Source of the DNA: Owenia fusiformis
Taxonomy: Eukaryota > Annelida > Polychaeta > Sabellida > Oweniidae
Reading direction: 5' to 3'
NCBI GenBank assembly: GCA_903813345.2
Contig: CAIIXF020000012.1
Span: 20,401,001-20,465,000 of the forward strand
Length of the DNA: 64,000 nucleotides
Below, in pieces: positions 49,841 through 62,000 of this stretch. Below the pieces are notes generated by a model. That model searched no databases, was not told where the DNA came from, and worked only from the letters and a program-made list of their open reading frames with translations. Position numbers and translations under genes: made by a program. Numbering within the stretch: position 1 is the stretch's first letter; the number at the start of each line of letters is the position of its first letter.

Positions 49841-51885
49841 CTTTCGTTTATTTAAGGTTTGTTACATCAGGCCTAAGGAGAATCTCAGTCTTTTATGTAT
49901 TTTTTTCAAATCACTGACCGCCTCAGCCTCTTTGGTTTCTTCATCGATTTACCTTTTTATCTAGAGCTCTTCCATTCAAAGAAAAAAGCCAATGGTTCGA
50001 TTGAGGATTGGGAAACTTCTGAAATGTACAAGATTAGGGAATTGACCATCGGAGCTTACGTATTCTATAATATAACTCATTAGTCACATCATTAGTATGC
50101 GTTCTGGCTGGCACCATCACTGTCAAGATATAGGGACAGAAAATATTGGCATTTTAAAAGTAACGATTTTTTTCGTTTTCTTCTTTTAAAAGAAATAATT
50201 CGAAGAATATTTATGGCAGAAAGTCTTGCCGAAACACTACTGAGGATTGTTGACACCAGTTAACCCCTTTAAAGGATTAAGTGATTCCTTTTAGATAACG
50301 TAGAGAACAATATTTCCCATGTTATATTCATGCAATCCATTGCTTTCAGCCAATTTTGGTCACCCATAAAGGATATCTTTAAAACCCCTGTAGAAACTAC
50401 TTATTCCTTAAAAGTGGTTAACTGTGTGTCAAAACACAACATATTGATGCAACAAAAATTATAAAAGCAGGGGTGGTAGGGTTTGAAAATCAGGAAAACA
50501 TTTCAGAAAAACATGTGGGTGGGTTGTTTGCACCTCCCCTGTCTCAGAGTCGAAATTATTTTATCATCTCTATGAATGCTTTTCCTGGAGGTAATGCATT
50601 GATCTAACACATGCACCTGTTAATCGTCAGAGAATAGCCAAAATCCAACATATGACTATCCGAAATCCGTTGCAGTAATTTTCCTCCTCCTTTACTTTCC
50701 ATACTAAAAACAGAGAAAATGACATATTTTATAAAATATTTTTATTTTTATCCTTATGCTAACATGTACTACACAAAAACAAGAATTGTGCATATTTACA
50801 GATCAGAATGTTGAAGATGAAGAAACACCATGCACCATAAAATACATGATCAAATCAGTAAACTTGATTAAAATGAACAGAAAATGTGGATTGTGATCTG
50901 AATAAAAAACTTCCTTCTAACATGGAGCTAAATCCTGCGAGATATAGATCCATGCTTCTAATCTGACTCTGAGGGATGTAGGTATGTTAGAAATCTTAAT
51001 ATTGTTATTTGAGGGGGTTATGATTTCATTTTGGCAGAGGTTTATATTTGGTTGGGTGGGTGGATAACCATGAAAAATGTATTACAGTTTGCTGTTTGTC
51101 AGTATTTGAACATTTTGTTAGAACACAACATATTGACAAACATTTTCAATATTTGTGCTAAGGACTTACATAAATACATAGTTGCTATAACAATACAACA
51201 TTTGACATGGACAACATCTCAAATTAGATTCAATATGCTGTAATAAAATAAATTTTGCTAGGATGAAGAAATAAATGTTCAGCAATTTATATCCATATCT
51301 ATTTCAAACTGCCATATACAAGGTACATTTAGCATTTATGGAAAATAAACTATTATTGATGGCAAAACAAAAATAACTCATTCCTTTACGAATACGAAAA
51401 TATATGTACATGTACATGTAGTACTAAATAAATGAAGAATTTGAATGTGCTGTCTTGCATTCCACTGCTTTTAAAAAAATGGTACAGAGTGACAAATTTG
51501 AAAAATATAATTGATTATAAGAGGACTACAACATGCAAGGAAAATCAATTCCTTCAAGACAAACAAATGAACATTGAAACAGGAATTATATATATATGTA
51601 CAATGCTGTTATAAACATATAAATGCAAGAAATATTTGTTTGACATCAACATATTATCATTTCTTGTCATGAATCAAACATTGTTGAATGTTCAGTATTT
51701 CGTACATAGTTTTTTTTGATATTACACTGATGCACATTTTAAAATTAAATCTTGGTTTTAGAAATCAACCAATTTTTAAACAATTCTTAGACAGTTAAAT
51801 TTTGCACATACATACTTCTTTCAAAGCCAATTGCACTCTTTTTCAGAATCAAAAGCCTTTGTTCAAGCACTGTATATCATTTCTA
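49841..51885. other. Downstream region of the zinc-finger gene, no gene seen
   Basis: About 2 kb of AT-rich sequence without a supported gene or repeat. Part of it may be an alternative longer 3' UTR of the zinc-finger gene. An AATAAA on the minus strand near 50738 would be compatible with that. Confidence 0.35.
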
Positions 51886-51891
51886 TTTATT
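51886..51891 (-). terminator. Candidate polyadenylation signal of the zinc-finger gene
   Basis: TTTATT on the plus strand reads AATAAA on the minus strand, 70 bases after the stop codon at 51961. It is the nearest canonical hexamer. A longer 3' UTR remains possible. Confidence 0.35.
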
Positions 51892-51960
51892 GTTATTGTA
51901 ATGCAAAATACCCACTCAAAATATGAATAATATGAATCTTCCTATTCTCTCTAAGTCATT

Positions 51961-53054
51961 CTACCATTCCTCCTCTTCAAAATTTTCACCTTCATCACTA
52001 ATTGCATTATGGGTATTTTTACTGGTTTCATTCAGGGCACTGTCTATTTTGTTAATTTGTCTCTGAATCTTTTTGGAATCCTGGCTGTCAAAATGGCTGC
52101 CATTGGGTGTTGTGTTTGGTTTGAGGTTTCTACTTCCATTGTTCATGATATCCTGGTGAGGAAGCCTTTCTGGCTTCTTGGTTCTATTACTGTAAAGTTC
52201 TAGTGAGTTATCTTTGGTTGTAGCCATCTCAAACATTTGAACATCATCTTCATCACTGGAATCATCGAGTGTCATCGTCACAAATTCATTGTCATTCGTG
52301 AAACGATTTAAGTTAACATTTTCATTCACTTTTACACTTTCTGTATTGTTTATATCAAGGAGTGAATCAACATTGGAGTTAAGATTGAATTCGGGAAGAA
52401 ATTCCCCTGTGCTGCCCCCTAACGAAGAACCAGTGGCACCATCTGGCAACAAACTAGTAAAATCAGTGTCAAAAATATTTGAGAAATGTTTAGCAAGGGA
52501 CGAATCATCTCCAAGCTGCATTGATCCGAGATCACCATCTATGGGAACAGGGCTATCCAATGAGGCAAATGAATCATCCAAAGGTGTCGTTGTTTTCACC
52601 CCAATTGGCTCTGCTTTATAGCGCTCTCCTTTATGACGTTTCTGGCTGTGTGTCTGAATAGAGCGCCTTGTTCCTGCTGTATAATTACAATAGCCACATT
52701 TAAACTTATTCACATTGTGGCTATTCATGTGTTTGTTCAACTCAAGGGAATCATATGTGCTGAAATCACATGACCCACAATGCAACTCTGCATCCTCTTT
52801 TGATTCTTCCATATTGATATTATCACTTGCATCCTCACAGTTACTATTTAGATGAATAGCATATGACATCTGGTCATGTGTGGCAAATGGACACTTGTTA
52901 CAGCAGAATAACAATTTCTCTCCCTCACTAGTTGGAATCTTTCCTATTTCCACAACAGCAGATTTTGTCATACTTTTCTTCTTTGCGATAGGTTTCCTCA
53001 TTATGTCTAGTTCATCCAATGGTTCTTGCTTAATATCTGCTGCTGGGATTTCAG
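51961..53054 (-). CDS. Zinc-finger gene last exon, three C-terminal fingers and acidic tail
   Basis: The acceptor is ACTTCCAG|CTG. It encodes residues 2048-2411 and TAG (51963-51961). It begins AEIPAADIKQEPLDEL, with a SUMO-type I-K-Q-E motif. Then come a C2HC-type finger (CNKCPFATHDQMSYAIHLNSNC, residues spaced C-x2-C-x12-H-x4-C), CGSCDFSTYDSLELNKHMNSH, and CGYCNYTAGTRRSIQTHSQKRH. The remaining ~230 residues are Ser/Asp/Asn-rich without fingers and end in EEEEW, a likely disordered regulatory tail. Confidence 0.92.
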
Positions 53055-56000
53055 CTGGAAGTAAAGAGAACACGATGTTAGGAAATTGTTTCTGGGAATA
53101 CTATAATTCTCTCATATCAGGAAAATATAGTCAAGGTAAATCTAACAACCTGAAAAGTCTCTCTAATAAAGATGTTTTTATGTTGTTTTCATAATGATAT
53201 AATATAAAATAGTATTCATTTCCTTTCTTGATGGAAAACATGTATGATTAATGGCCAATGGGACATTACATCATAGACACTTACCTAATTCCCCCTCTAG
53301 ATGTACAACCTTAGTTGGGTGGTAGGTCAGGGTCGGGTGGTGCTTCATCCAATGTTTCTGAATCTCATGTCTGAAAAATACAACATTGAGTTAGGGTCCA
53401 TTTATTAAAGATCCATTTATTAATCATTTTAAGTATCTATGAGTCATTTTATGAATTCCTTTCCATACCTTACCAAAAATGTTCACTTAGATTGCTAATT
53501 GTCATTTTTGTGAGTGCATGTCATTATAATTTTTATGTACTAGTAGTTAAATTACAACAGAGGGAGCATTTCAAAGTATCCAATTGATATTACCAGGAAC
53601 ATTTGCTTTGTAATTGAAACATTCCATAATAAATATATTGGTGATAAATTGAACACTTACGTCTCCCATCCTTTATAGTCACAATGGGGACACTGAAGTG
53701 TCTTAGCAGTGTGCCGCTTGGCATGAAGACGATAATTCTGAGAGTTAGAAGTGGAGTATTCACACTGGGGGCACTCATACTCAATAGCCTTGGTGGTGAG
53801 ATTGGAGGCATGTGCCCTTGGGGGCGTCTTTGCCATGGGGGTGCGGGATGGAGCAGCCACCTTACTCTTTTCTTGAGCTACTGCCATTGTGTTAATAGTG
53901 TCAGCTGGAAATATATTATGTTATTCTGATGACAAGTATTTCAAAGATTAGAGATAAAACAAGACACAGGTTGAACAGTATTTCACCCTTGAATAGAATA
54001 GACAGTTTCCGGATTGAAAGTCCAACATGGCATTTACTCAGAATGCCCCAAAACTAATCAGTTCTTATCTTTCAAATCATGAAACATTCCTTAAAATTTC
54101 AGATCGTTGATCCAATAAACAGTTTGGCTCAAAACCTTTTAACAATACTTTACATTTTTGTTTGGAAAATCCAAAATGGCCACCTTAACAATACCCCAGA
54201 ATGCCCAAATCAGTTTGTGATTTTCATACAAAGAAACAATCCTGAAAATTTGAAATAAATCCATCAAATGGTTTGGCTGGAAACATGTAGACAAAATTTA
54301 GTGTGACACTCCCACCCATCCGCCAGGGAAACTGATCACAATATATAGCACCTAAGCTATGCATAGATAAATGAAAAAATGATAAAATGAAAAAATTTAT
54401 AAAATGTGAATGGTTGATTCTCAAATATCATACAATGAGGTCTACTGAGGTGACATCTTTAAATGCAAGTAGAAATATTTCAATACCTGAAACGGCACAC
54501 CTCCTGACAGCTTCGTTGATCTCCTCCTCTAGTGCTTCATCTTTCTCATGTGGTACATCCCCCGTCTTAACCACAAGGTCATGCACACGCTGCATGTGTG
54601 TCTGTATAGTCTCACATCTGGAGGGAAATACAAAACACATGAACAATTAGGAAGGAAGAAATCTGGAGGTTAGTAAAAACATTTTAACATATTCCATATT
54701 TCTTCATTCTCAAAACAAAAAAAGCTTTAAAATAAATTTTTCTAAAACCGTATAGAAATATGAAGCATAATATAGAAATTGTAATAAACAAATCTGCATG
54801 TGCAGCTTTTACTCATGCTAAATAGCACATTGCAACTCTACCTACCTTGCAGCTCTGTATTCACAGCTAGTGCAGCAGTATGGTTTATAGCTGTAGTGTA
54901 TCACCATATGTCTCTTCATGTTTCTGTGTGTGTCATTTTTGTAGCTACACTGATCACACTTGTACATTGTACCTGGAATCAAAGATTTTAGAAAATCCTT
55001 TTTTCATCACTGAGTATTGTATACATATAAGAAAAGGTAAATGCCCTATCAATAATAACAATTTAAATTTTTTTTTTCATTTTTTAAAACTAATTAAGCA
55101 AATTCACACCACCAAGCAACCACTCAAAATACTTTGAACTGCAGCTTATTTGGTGACCTTTAACATGTGTACACATTTTCTTCAAATTTAAGCAATCATC
55201 TTAGTTTAGTGGAAATTGGTTTGTATTAACTTACCCATGCCAGCAGACCTAGGTGAGTTGTTAGCTCTTCCAGGAGAGCCACCTACAGGTGTACGCTTAG
55301 GGGGTGTAGCAGAGGTGTTATGGTTAACCCTAGATAATGCAGAGGTGTTAGGATTGATCCTTGTGTTGCTCTGGGAAATGGTCACATCCTGAGAACCCCT
55401 CATTTGGTCAATCATCTTACCCCCTGTAAATATTCAAAATATTGCATTGTGTTGTCTCAAAAATGTACCATAATATCAATAGATCTCCTAGTAATTGTCA
55501 TATTTTCTAAATACATGTATCGTTTTACTGACACAATTAAAATTTCTGCCAATTTCTATTTCATCCCTGAATTTTATCTTTTTAACATTATGGTTCATCA
55601 ATCTCCAAGAGAGAATATAATATTATGATTTATTTCAAAGTTTTCTCTTACCTTCATCTAAGCATTGTTGATACATTTTCTCCAACTTGACCTCCTGTTC
55701 AGGGTCTTCCTTGAAAATCACCTGCAATAAGCAATAACAATATATCATATTTATCATATTTAACTATTAAACATTTAAATTGCTTAAGCATGAGTCTTAA
55801 CTGGGAGCCAATCCTTAATGAAATTTGTGTGTTAATTTCTGTGTTAACATCAATGACACTTTTCTTTGTTTTCCTAGTCTTGCATCTTGTGTGTAAAATA
55901 ATGAATTCATGTTCCATAAACCATAAAAAGGTGCATGCAATGTATATGTTTAACATTATACTAAATTATATTCAAGAAGCTGAATGACAAGACAAGTATG

Positions 56001-59000
56001 AAATGACATTGGCAAATATTAAAAATTCAATCTTTAAAAGATATAAAGAACACAAAACTAACCTTAGAAGCATCACTGGTCCGTCCATACACATTCATAT
56101 CATGCATCTCTCTCATATGAGCATAACAAGTGGACTTCTTTGATGACGTAAACTCAAGACATGTCGGGCATTGGAATGGCCTGTATTGCATGTGAGACCT
56201 CAGGTGCGTCTTAAGGTCATATATACGCAGCTTAGGCTTCAACTGCTTGCACACGATACAGTAGGTTCCTTCAAACTTCTCCGTGGAACTCAGTTTGAAT
56301 GTTGTCATTGGATTGTTGGATGCAGAGGAAGTGTTGAGAGATGTAGGGCTAACTGAGACTGGGGAAGATTTGATCTTAAGTTTGATCTTTGTGTGCTGGT
56401 GGCTCTGCTCCCAGTCACGTTTTAGCCTTTCATCTGAAAAAATTGAATAGAGGGTTGATCAACAAGTCACAAAAGCTCAGTTTACCTGAAAATAATTGTA
56501 ATCGATAATTTCATTTTAAAATATGAGGGTTGACCAATAAGTTATGATAGCTCATTTTATATGAAATATGAACTTTCTGAAAATAGGACTGATTGGATAT
56601 TCATTTCATAAAAATATATCTTTTGGTACACTTTATATATTCATGTGGGATCATTTATTCCTACATCATGTAGAGCGGTAAATAATAATGTCTGAGTAGA
56701 ATTAATGAGATATCTTGCATAAATTCTTAAGCATTCAGAATTTGATATCTGTTAAACCAAATTAGATGCATTTCCTCACCTGTTTTCAAAGTGTCTTGCA
56801 TCATTTGTTCAGCTTGGTCTTCAATAGCTTGATCTGTGAGTTTAATAATGTGTATATCTGGATTCTGGCCATGTGCACTTGGCTCCTCGTGGACCTTCCT
56901 CATATGGGCGTATATGTGTGTTTTCAACCCTGCGGTGTACTCTTTACACCTAGGGCACATATACGGTTTATAATCCAGATGTCTCAACATGTGATTCTTC
57001 AAATCCCACATTTTGAGTTTCGGTTTGAAATCTTTGCATTCGATACAGTAAATTCCTTCTGGTTTTTCACCAGATATTTCTAATTCACTTGATAGTTGAG
57101 AGTGCTCCATTTCCATTTCTTCTGCTTCACTTGCATCATTGTTGTCATGGCTACCAGCAGGGTTGTTTCTAGGGAGATGCACACGTCGTTTAGATGGTGG
57201 AGACATGACTTTCCTTGCTGATTGTGGGGTACTTGAATCATCCCCTGAAAATACATGAACAAAATGTATACTGTTCTTTAAAATGTTGTCATCAAGTGGT
57301 CATTTTTAACAATTTGATCAATAACATAAGCAGTACATTTTGAATAAATCGGAAAAAAGTGCCACTTTGAGTAATTTGAGTAAATTCCACTGCGGTCATG
57401 TTTAGCCTTGATATTGAAGTATTGTGGGTTACAAAAAAGTATGATGTTGTGAATAATCAAATGCCACAAATCACAATTCAATCAAATAGGGACAAATTAC
57501 ATACCTAAGTAAGACTTTTTGACGGCTGCTTTGATCTTGTCCTCAACGTCAGGTCTTCTCTCTTCAATGGGGTCCATCATTGAGTCAGGGTGAGCCTTGT
57601 TAATGTGCCTCGAGATATCATTGAGTTTCTTTCCACTGAGGCTGCATAATGGGCATTTGAATGGTCTGTAGTTGAAATGACTGTAAATGTGTATCTTCAT
57701 ATCTCCAGCTTTGGACTGATAGTTTGTGCAAATGTGACAAAGGAATCTGTATTCAGAAATTGGTTTTGTGAGTTTTGAGTGGTCTGGTGTGTATGGTGGT
57801 GAGTTGGTGATATCAGCGGAGTGTGAACTACGTTCCATCGATGCCTCTTGGATCATATGATCTAGATCTGTCATATCAGATTTTTGCATATGGGATCGTT
57901 TCATAGGTGGCTCATTAAAACTACTACTGCTTGAGATTGAACTCTGTCTTGATGTTCTACCCCCACTTTTCTGCAAAGCACTTCTTTTCCTTGACTCCAA
58001 ATTCTTCATTGACTCTGGTTCTTTAGCAGGAGGAGCCTCATTCACTGGTTTAGTAGTGTCAATGTCTTCCCATGATCCATAATGGATGTAACTATCAATG
58101 ATGTCATTAAGTTCCTTTTCTCTTTGTTTATCAGGATCGTGTATAACTTTACAATCACTGGGCTTTCCACCACTGCAGTGAACACGCTGCCAATGTTTCA
58201 CGATAATACTGTTTGGATATCTTCTGAATGGACATTCAGGGCATTTATAAATGTTGTATTTCTTATGTGCCCAGACATGAAATTTCATCTGTGAACGCTG
58301 ATGAGCTGTGCAACCACATTCTGTGCACACGTAGTATGACATTCCACGTGTCTCTTTGGTTAATGTGGCAGTTGTAGAATTGGATGATATCGAAGAGCTC
58401 CTGTTGCGGGGTTCCGGAGTAGCAGATGACATACGATCAACCTGGATTGTAAATAATACATATATACAATAACAAATCATGGAAAACCATATCTTTAGGA
58501 AGTATAACTTAGTGTAGCCATAAGCAATGACAAGGGTAATTTGATAATACTTAGCATTATGTTTATGCTAGAACAAGGCACTTGATGTGAAAGAAATCAC
58601 ACCAACATACATGAAAAGCAAAATGTCACAACATGGTCTATCAAGTGTACAAATTAAAAAAACAAAACATTGAGAGGTTTTCCTGGAATGGCAATTACAA
58701 GATTTATCAAAAAACTTCACAATGGCTGTCAGAAAACAAGATTGCTGCCCCAAAGTTTATCAGTTCTAATTCTGACATAGGTCATAGGTCATAGGTCATA
58801 GCTACAATACTGCCAAACATGCTACAACACATACCTCTGTATTAGCCTCATCTCCACCAACCATGAAGCCACTTGGGATGTAGTAGTCTTGTAAGAGATG
58901 GGTTGTTTCTGTGATAATTCTCTTGCTCTCTTTAAACCGAGGCAGACACTCCGACTCATCACCTGGACACAAAAATAACATCAATTAAACAAGTATTATT

Positions 59001-62000
59001 ATATATTCAAATATCTGAAAAGCTCATTGAAAGCTCATACATCTATTCTGATTCATACTCTCACTGAAAGTTCCCATATCCACTTTGGACTCACCTAACT
59101 CACAGTTCCCATATCCACTTTGGACTCACCTAACTCACAGTTCCCATATCCACTTTGGACTCACCTAACTCACAGTTCCCATATCCACTTTGGACTCACC
59201 TAACTCACAGTTCCCATATCCACTTTGGACTCACCTAACTCACAGTTCCCATATGTACTTTGGACTCACCTAACTCACAGTTCCCATATCCACTTTTGAC
59301 TCACCTAACTCACAGTTCCCATATCCACTTTGGACTCACCTAACTCACAGTTCCCATATCCACTTTGGACTCACCTAACTCACAGTTCCCATATCCACTT
59401 TGGACTCACCTAACTCACAGTTCCCATATCCACTTTGGACTCACTAACTCACAGTTCCCATATCCACTTTGGACTCAACCAAACTCACAGTTCCCATATC
59501 CACTTTGGACTCACCTAACTCACAGTTCCCATATCCACTTTGGACTCACCTAACTCACAGTTCCCATATGCACTTTGGACTCACCTAACTCACAGTTCCC
59601 ATATCCACTTTGGACTCACCTAACTCACAGTTCCCATATCTACTTTGGACTCACCTAACTCACAGTTCCCATATGCACTTTGGACTCACCTAACTCACAG
59701 TGTTCCATCTTCCAGTGGTCAACAACTTCAGGCTTTGTTAAAGCCTCATATGTACAGTCATCAGCTGGACATTTCTGTGGCTTATAATCTGTATGAGCCT
59801 CATAGATGTGGTATCTCATGGTCTTCTTGTCCACACTGGTGAATTTACACTTGCACTTGTAGAACATCATCTGCAATAAAACATACAGTTTTGTTGTTGT
59901 TCATAATTGGCTTCAGAAGATGAGTGGTCCTGGATTTACACAGGTTCAATTTCCATTTCAGGCAAAAGTTTCCATGGTATTTTTATATATACATAAGGGT
60001 GACTGGGCCACAAATCATATAAGGATACAGGGTGTCATCGAAAGAGGAGGTTACAATGTGGTGTAAAAAGTAAAGGGTTAACCCATCAAAAAGGCAAGAC
60101 TGAACTAAAAATTCTGTATTGGGGAGAACACTTGCATGCTTTGGTTACAAGACCATGCAAAAGATGTCTGAAAATATTGATTGGTTACTCGAGCTATTGG
60201 AATATTTGGGGACATTTTTAAGTGATGTATACTAAGGCAGATGTTTATTGAAGAATGACCCTTTCATCCCATTGTTCCAACAGCTTCTTGATATTTTCAA
60301 TATATAATTTATGTTTCACAGTTATACTTCCCCTGTGCATGTGAAAAACAAGGTAAACAAACAATCAAATAGATAAAAATGATAAACACGTTAATTCATC
60401 TTACCTCAGGCTGTGGTGTTTTGGCCCGGCTGATTACACTTGCATTATCAGATTCAGTGTCTACACTTATGAGGTCCCCTAGAGTGTGAATTGGTACAAT
60501 CATTGCCTTTAGCTTCCTCTCCATGACATCTGACCTCACTTCAGTAATATCTGGTAGTTGATCTGGGTGGATGTTGGATGCATGCTGCTCAACCTTCTGA
60601 CGTGTCACACCTGTGATACAAATAAATATCTAATAGCATTTGATATGTACAGAAGATATAGTCAGTGACATGGACTAAATTAGCATGTGCACAGTGAGCA
60701 CAACAGACCACTAGTATACATAAGGGGAACAAACAATCATATCAGATCTATAAGGAGTGACAAAATTGCAAGCAATGTCTCCCAAAAGATCTACAATATA
60801 TTATTGTAAGTTATAAATTGGTGAAGTTATTAAGGATTCAAAGTGCCAAGGCAGTGATACAAAATAGTTCATGTTTTCTATCTACCATGAAATTCGTATG
60901 AAATACGTATGAAATACATATTCAAGGTTTCATATATAGGGATTTCAGCCAGTTTAATGCCATCTACTATTAATTTATATAAAAACACTCACCTTTGAAA
61001 GGGCAGTAGGCACAGTGGAAAGGTTGGTAATGTAGATGAACTGCCATGATGTGTTTCTTTAGATTAGTCCCTCCTGAGGCTGGTCTATAGCCACACTCCT
61101 TACAGCCCATGTCCCCTGTTGTTCCTGCTGGCTTTGCCTGGATGATCTCCGTCTTAACCTTGTACCCCTTACGACACTCATCCTCCAAGAGATCAACTCT
61201 GATGAACCTGTAGTCAGCAGGTTTTGTTGGTCGTATTTTCAGATGCTGTTTCTGGCAGTGGCGTAACATTGCAGAGCTACTACTCAGAGTGACGGAGCAT
61301 TGAGTGCAATGATAGGGCTTGTAGTTCAAGTGGACTTTTATATGATCTATCATAGCTGTTTTGTACTTGGTACTGAACACACATGTCTTACATTGGAATA
61401 TCATCTGTTCATTTTCATCATCAGACTCATGTTGTTGGTCTGCTTTACGGAAAGCCTTTAATTCATCTTTGATCTTATTTTCAATGGTTGGATCAATTTG
61501 ACGTTCATAGGAGCATTTCTCCCCTGGGTGTTTGCGCTTGCAATGTTTTATGATGTCTGTTCCTGTGGCTGCAGTGTAGTCACATGCTGAGCAATGATAG
61601 GGCCTGTAATTGTAATGCCTTCGCATATGCAATACAAGTACAGAGGATTTGTGATGCTTTGTAACATATGGGCATTTTGGACACTGGAAATGCTTCGGCT
61701 TTTTCATATGTGTCAATGATTGCATCATTGTATCTGATTGGTCAAGATCATCATCTAAATCGTCCTCTTCTTCATCTATGTTACCATGCATGCTTGGAAC
61801 ATCATCATCCTCTTCTTCCTCCTCTATATGGTTCTCACCATTATCTGTAACGCCATCAATTTCAAATGTAATTTGTTTGTCAATATCCTCATCACGTTCA
61901 TACTTGTATTTACACTTGGAACCTGCATGTGAAGAACGATGATGGGTGGCAATATCTGTGCTTGAATGGAATCCTTTCCCACAAGTCTGACATTTAAATG

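Noticed and set aside
51961-58294. Plus-strand frames opposite the zinc-finger exons
   Set aside because: Antisense shadows without motifs; the minus-strand exons have C2H2 spacing and phase-consistent introns.
59365-59842. Plus-strand frames with repeated 'SQFPYPLWTHLTH'
   Set aside because: Translation of the 35-bp splice-site minisatellite; the real gene is on the other strand.
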